A stretch of DNA of 7,401 nucleotides, taken from contig DATHSN010000239.1 in assembly GCA_035464115.1 (NCBI GenBank), forward strand, positions 1 through 7,401, given 5' to 3'. Position numbers and translations under genes: made by a program. The stretch comes from DATHSN01 sp035464115 (GTDB lineage: Bacteria; Actinomycetota; Acidimicrobiia; Acidimicrobiales; SKKL01). Of this stretch, positions 4,492 to 7,401 are shown piece after piece. Below the pieces are notes generated by a model. It worked only from the letters and a program-made list of their open reading frames with translations, did no database searches and was not told where the DNA came from. Every line of letters begins with the position of its first letter. The first letter of the stretch is position 1.

Positions 4492-5876
4492 GGTCGAGCC
4501 TCCAGCACGGCGAGCACCTCGTCGCCGAGGGTGGTGATGTCGCCGGCTCCCAACGTGAGGCAGAGGTCGCCGGGGCGCAGACGGGCGCCCAGGTAGGCGA
4601 GGAGATCGGCCCGGCCGGGGATCCACGCCACCTCGGCGCGTGGGCGGTGGGCCAGGACCGCGTCGACCACCGTCTTGCCCGACACGCCGGGGATCGGGTC
4701 CTCGCCCGCCCCGTAGACGTCGGTGACCACCACCAGGTCGGCCCCGGCCAGGGCTGCCCCGAGCTCGTCGCCCTGGGCCTGCGTACGGCTGTGACGGTGG
4801 GGCTGGAACACCGCCACCACCCGGTCCCATCCCCCGGCCCGGGCGCCGTCGAGGACGGCCCGCAGCTTGCCCGGGTTGTGGGCGTAGTCGTCGACGACGG
4901 TGACGCCGGCCGCCTCGCCCCGGGTCTGGAACCGGCGCCCCACCCCACCGAACTCGGCGAGGGCGGCGCCGGCCGCGTCGACGGGCGCGCCGAGCGCCAC
5001 CGCGAGCGCCACCGCGCCGGCCGCGTTGCGGGCGTTGTGGGCCCCCGGCGCCGGCAGCTCGATGTCGGCGACGCGCGCGCCCCCGTGCTCGAGCCCGAAC
5101 CGCGACCGGCCCCGGTCGAGGTGCAGGTCGACGATGCGCCAGGTGGCGCCGGGGTCGGTGCCGTAGGTGACGGCGCCGACCTCGGCGCCGAGGCGCGCCG
5201 CGCCCGGATCGTCGGCGCACACCACCCGGGGACCGGTGGCGTCGGCGAGGAACCGTCGGAAGCCGTCCTCGATGGCGGCGAGGCTCCCCCAGCGCTCGAG
5301 GTGGTCGGGCTCGACGTTGGTGACCAGCACGGCCTCGGCGCCGAGCTCGAGGAACGTGGCGTCGCTCTCGTCGGCCTCGACCACGAACCACTCGCCGTCG
5401 TCCCACACCGCGCCGCCCATCCCGGCGACGTCGCCCCCGACGATGGCCGAGGGCCGCAGCCCGGCGCGGCGCAGGATCAGCGCCAACAGCGCCGTGGTGG
5501 TGGTCTTGCCGTGGGTCCCCGACACCGCGACCACCCGTCGGGTGGCGCCGATGGCGGCGAGGATCTCGGCGCGTCGCAGCACGGGCACGCCGGCCGCGCG
5601 GGCGGCGACCACCTCGGGGTCGTCGTCGGGCACCGCGGTGGACACGGCCACGGCGTCGGCCGCCACCGCCACCGCGGGGGCGTGCCCGACCGACGTGGCG
5701 ACCCCGAGGGCGTCGAGGCGCGCCAGCACGGACGACGACCGGGCGTCGGAGCCCGTCACCCGGTGCCCCATGGCGGCCAGGACGGTGGCGATGGCGCTCA
5801 TGCCGGCGCCCCCCACCCCCACGACGTGGACGGTGCGGGGGCGCGTGAGGTCGAAGGCCACGGCGGGCTCAGCCAC
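4488..5876 (-). CDS. murC: UDP-N-acetylmuramate--L-alanine ligase MurC
   Basis: MurC is the first Mur ligase and uses ATP to join L-alanine to UDP-MurNAc in the cytosol. From GTG 5876 it has 462 residues, the normal family length. The N-terminal Rossmann-like domain has VGVGGAGMS at 19-27 and GSDAR at 42-46. The central ATPase has the P-loop SGTHGKTTTT at 119-128, VEADESD at 166-172, TNVEPDH at 186-192 and HNARN at 280-284. The C-terminal domain has GVGRRFQ at 311-317, DDYAHNPGK at 329-337, FQPHRHSRT at 357-365 and GAGDI at 443-447. The usual MurC form of the third-domain motif is DDY-G/A-HHPTE; here the second His and the TE are replaced. The start overlaps the murG end by 8 bases and has GAGGAG 10 bases upstream. 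GTG 5861 is a possible alternative. The gene is followed at once by murB. Confidence 0.98.
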   Translation of the reverse strand: MAEPAVAFDLTRPRTVHVVGVGGAGMSAIATVLAAMGHRVTGSDARSSSVLARLDALGVATSVGHAPAVAVAADAVAVSTAVPDDDPEVVAARAAGVPVLRRAEILAAIGATRRVVAVSGTHGKTTTTALLALILRRAGLRPSAIVGGDVAGMGGAVWDDGEWFVVEADESDATFLELGAEAVLVTNVEPDHLERWGSLAAIEDGFRRFLADATGPRVVCADDPGAARLGAEVGAVTYGTDPGATWRIVDLHLDRGRSRFGLEHGGARVADIELPAPGAHNARNAAGAVALAVALGAPVDAAGAALAEFGGVGRRFQTRGEAAGVTVVDDYAHNPGKLRAVLDGARAGGWDRVVAVFQPHRHSRTQAQGDELGAALAGADLVVVTDVYGAGEDPIPGVSGKTVVDAVLAHRPRAEVAWIPGRADLLAYLGARLRPGDLCLTLGAGDITTLGDEVLAVLEARP

Positions 5877-7014
5877 GACGGGCGTGCTCCTCGAGCAGCT
5901 CGGCCACCCGTGCGGCGGCGTCGGGGCGCCCGAGGCGGCGTGACGCGGCGGCCATGGCGTCGAGGCGACCGGGCTCATCGACGATGTCGGTGAGGACGGC
6001 GGCGAGGCGATCGCCGTCGCAGTCGGCGTCGGCGAGGAGCCGGGCGGCGCCGGCCGCCACCAGCGCGGCGGCGTTGGCGGTCTGGTGGTCGGCGGGCGCA
6101 CCCGGGAGCGGCACGAGGACCGCGGGGACACCGACCACGGTGAGCTCGGCGACCGTGCCGCCCGACCGCCCGACGAACACGTCGGCGGCGGCGAGCAGCA
6201 GGTCGCTGCGGTGCTCGTACTCGACGGCCTCGTACCAGATGGCCGGGTCGGGCCCGAGCCGAGGCTCGGGGGCGTGCTCGCTGCGCCAGTCGCGACGCCC
6301 GATCACGTGGCGCACGGCGAGGTCGCCGCGCGCCGCGAGCCGCTCCACCGCACCGATGACCGCCTGGTTGACCCGCCGTGAGCCGAGCGAGCCGCTCATG
6401 GCCACGACGAGGGTGCGGTCGGCGGGCACCCCGAGCTCGGCGCGGGCATCGGCCTGCGACCGCGACGCAGCGGCCACGACCTCGGGGCGCACCGGGTTGC
6501 CGGTGACCACGGCCCGGGGGAGGTCGGTGCCGTCGACCGGGACGGCGCTCGCCACCGCGAACCGACCGGCCAGCCGGTTGGCGAGGCTGGCCCTGGCGTT
6601 CTGCTCGGTCACCACCAGCGGGACGCGCGCGATCACGGCCCCGACGGTGCCGGCCACCGAGGCGTACCCACCCAGCGAGAGCACCACCGCCGGGCGCCGC
6701 CGCCGGATCTCGCGGGCGCCCCGCCAGATCCCGCGGACCAGCGCCACCGCGGCCGACACGTTGGCGAGGGTGAGCCGCCGTTGGATGCCCCGTCCGGGCA
6801 GGGCGGTGATCGCGAAGCCGGCGGCGCCGACGAGCTCGATGTCGGGGCCGCGGGCGCTGCCGAGGAACCGGATCGAGCCGGGTGCGTGACCGCGCTCGAC
6901 CAGGGCGCGGGCCACCGCCAGCCCGGGGATGACGTGGCCGCCGGTGCCGCCGCCCGCGATGACGCACCAGCAGGCGACGTCGTCGCGGTCGGGGACGGGA
7001 TCGGGGCGGGCCAC
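5869..7014 (-). CDS. murG: Lipid II-forming N-acetylglucosaminyltransferase MurG
   Basis: MurG (GT28 family, GT-B fold) transfers GlcNAc from UDP-GlcNAc to lipid I on the inner face of the membrane, making lipid II. The 381-residue protein has the G-loop IAGGGTGGHVIPGLA at 19-33, LGGYAS at 114-119 and EQNA at 137-140. The second G-loop is SGSLGSRRVN at 207-216. The donor-site block GRSGGTVAEL at 282-291 contains the glutamate that contacts the UDP ribose, followed by VPLPGAPADHQTANA at 301-315. The second G-loop usually reads GGSxGA, so both flanking small residues are changed to serine. The GTG at 7014 lies 18 bases after the ftsW stop, with only a weak GGAC ribosome-binding site. It leaves a 12-14 residue polar N-terminal tail before the first strand, and I saw no other start closer to the motif. 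murC begins within its last codons. Confidence 0.98.
   Translation of the reverse strand: MARPDPVPDRDDVACWCVIAGGGTGGHVIPGLAVARALVERGHAPGSIRFLGSARGPDIELVGAAGFAITALPGRGIQRRLTLANVSAAVALVRGIWRGAREIRRRRPAVVLSLGGYASVAGTVGAVIARVPLVVTEQNARASLANRLAGRFAVASAVPVDGTDLPRAVVTGNPVRPEVVAAASRSQADARAELGVPADRTLVVAMSGSLGSRRVNQAVIGAVERLAARGDLAVRHVIGRRDWRSEHAPEPRLGPDPAIWYEAVEYEHRSDLLLAAADVFVGRSGGTVAELTVVGVPAVLVPLPGAPADHQTANAAALVAAGAARLLADADCDGDRLAAVLTDIVDEPGRLDAMAAASRRLGRPDAAARVAELLEEHARRG
6253..6270. repeat. 18-base inverted repeat inside murG
   Basis: The plus strand reads CCCGAGCC, GA, GGCTCGGG, a perfect 8-bp inverted repeat around two bases. It encodes the loop around EPRLGP (residues 250-255) of MurG, a variable region between the donor-domain motifs. 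It could form a small hairpin in the transcript. No function is evident. Confidence 0.5.
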
Positions 7015-7032
7015 GGGTCCAGTGTCGCCGGC

Positions 7033-7401
7033 TCAGCGGGCGTGACGGGCGATGTTGAGCAGGATCCCGGCGGCGGCCATGTTGGCGATGAGCGCCGAGC
7101 CACCGAACGACACGAAGGGCAGCGGGACACCGGTGATGGGCAGGATGCCGATGACCGCGCCGATGTTGACGAACGCCTGCACGGCCAGCCACGTCGTGAT
7201 CCCGGCGGCGACCAGCGCCCCGAACGCGTCGGGGGCCCGCAGCGCGGTGAGGGCGCCGAGCCAGGCCAGGGCGACGAACAGCCCGAGCACGAGGCCGGCG
7301 CCGATCATGCCGGCCTCCTCGGCGATGATGGCGAAGACGAAGTCGGTGTGGGCGACCGGCAGCAACCCCCACTTGGCCCTGCTTCCGAGGAGGCCCACGC
7401 C
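7033..7401 (-). CDS. ftsW: FtsW, septal peptidoglycan polymerase (SEDS family), C-terminal 122 residues only
   Basis: SEDS proteins are multi-pass membrane glycosyltransferases that polymerise lipid II; FtsW works with a class B PBP at the septum. The frame is open through the right edge, so the N-terminal two thirds, including the catalytic aspartate region, are not visible. The visible part contains the signature GSRAKWGLLPVAHTDFVFAI (residues 6-25 of the fragment) and three hydrophobic helices (about 31-52, 60-84 and 98-117). The last two flank the loop LPITGVPLPFVSFGGSALIA. The protein stops soon after the last helix (NIARHAR), without the long cytoplasmic tail found in mycobacterial FtsW. 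The first visible GTG at 7398 is internal, not a start. RodA is a paralogue with the same motifs; position directly before murG supports FtsW. Confidence 0.93.
   Translation of the reverse strand, partial: GVGLLGSRAKWGLLPVAHTDFVFAIIAEEAGMIGAGLVLGLFVALAWLGALTALRAPDAFGALVAAGITTWLAVQAFVNIGAVIGILPITGVPLPFVSFGGSALIANMAAAGILLNIARHAR

Noticed and set aside
4492..5406. A longer MurB starting at 5406
   Set aside because: The additional 305 residues are Arg/Gly-rich out-of-frame translation of murC. The GTG at 4491 gives the normal MurB length and overlaps the murC stop.
2600..5993. Several long plus-strand open frames (2600-3946, 3580-4596, 4647-5993) antisense to ftsQ, murB and murC
   Set aside because: Their translations are His/Arg/Gly/Asp-rich and low in complexity, without recognisable domains, and they overlap fully recognised genes on the other strand.
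5877..6131. A longer N-terminus for MurC starting at 6131
   Set aside because: The extra 85 residues are Pro/Ser/Thr-rich and lie entirely inside murG in another frame. The family starts just before the GVGGAGMS motif, and GTG 5876 has a good ribosome-binding site.
1..7401. Mobile elements, CRISPR, tRNA/rRNA genes or a novel accessory system
   Set aside because: No transposase or integrase motifs, no spaced repeats and no RNA-gene signatures were seen. About 97% of the window is accounted for by eight core division and wall genes.

Overview
The window is a contiguous piece of the division and cell wall (dcw) gene cluster of a very GC-rich bacterium. Every gene is read on the minus strand, so transcription runs from the right edge to the left edge. 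In transcription order the genes are ftsW (3' end only), murG, murC, murB, ftsQ, ftsZ, pgeF (yfiH, laccase-domain family) and yggS (5' part only). The third-position GC bias, the frequent GTG/TTG starts, the run ftsQ-ftsZ-pgeF-yggS, the FtsQ basic pre-membrane segment and the FtsZ ending VPSFLR all point to an actinobacterium. A murC-murB-ftsQ order with murB inside the cluster and no ddl would fit the class Acidimicrobiia, but that placement is an inference.

Right part (7401-3502): ftsW, murG, murC, murB and ftsQ are packed tightly. There is an 18-base gap between ftsW and murG. murG/murC overlap by 8 bases, murC/murB by 4 (GTGA) and murB/ftsQ by 4 (TTGA). This is the layout of one translationally coupled transcript. 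It makes the lipid II flippase-family polymerase FtsW, the lipid II-forming glycosyltransferase MurG, the UDP-MurNAc:L-alanine ligase MurC, the UDP-MurNAc-forming reductase MurB and the divisome scaffold FtsQ.

Middle (2402-2629): this 228-base segment is the only sizeable non-coding stretch. It holds a possible sigma70-type promoter overlapping the ftsQ stop codon, an imperfect 19-base palindrome, a perfect 10-bp hairpin followed by TTT, a second strong GC hairpin, and a strong Shine-Dalgarno in front of the only ATG start in the window, that of ftsZ. It looks like a structured leader that lets ftsZ be expressed separately from the upstream wall genes.

Left part (2401-1): ftsZ, pgeF and yggS follow one another with a 10-base gap and a 4-base GTGA overlap. 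PgeF is known in E. coli as a factor that prevents serine from replacing alanine in peptidoglycan precursors, the step catalysed by MurC. YggS is a PLP-binding homeostasis protein. Both are common companions of ftsZ in Gram-positive bacteria.

I see no mobile element, CRISPR array, tRNA or rRNA, and no new defence or biosynthetic system. The long open frames on the plus strand are codon-bias shadows of the real genes. The points most worth a second look are the ftsZ leader and some lineage-specific departures from family motifs.
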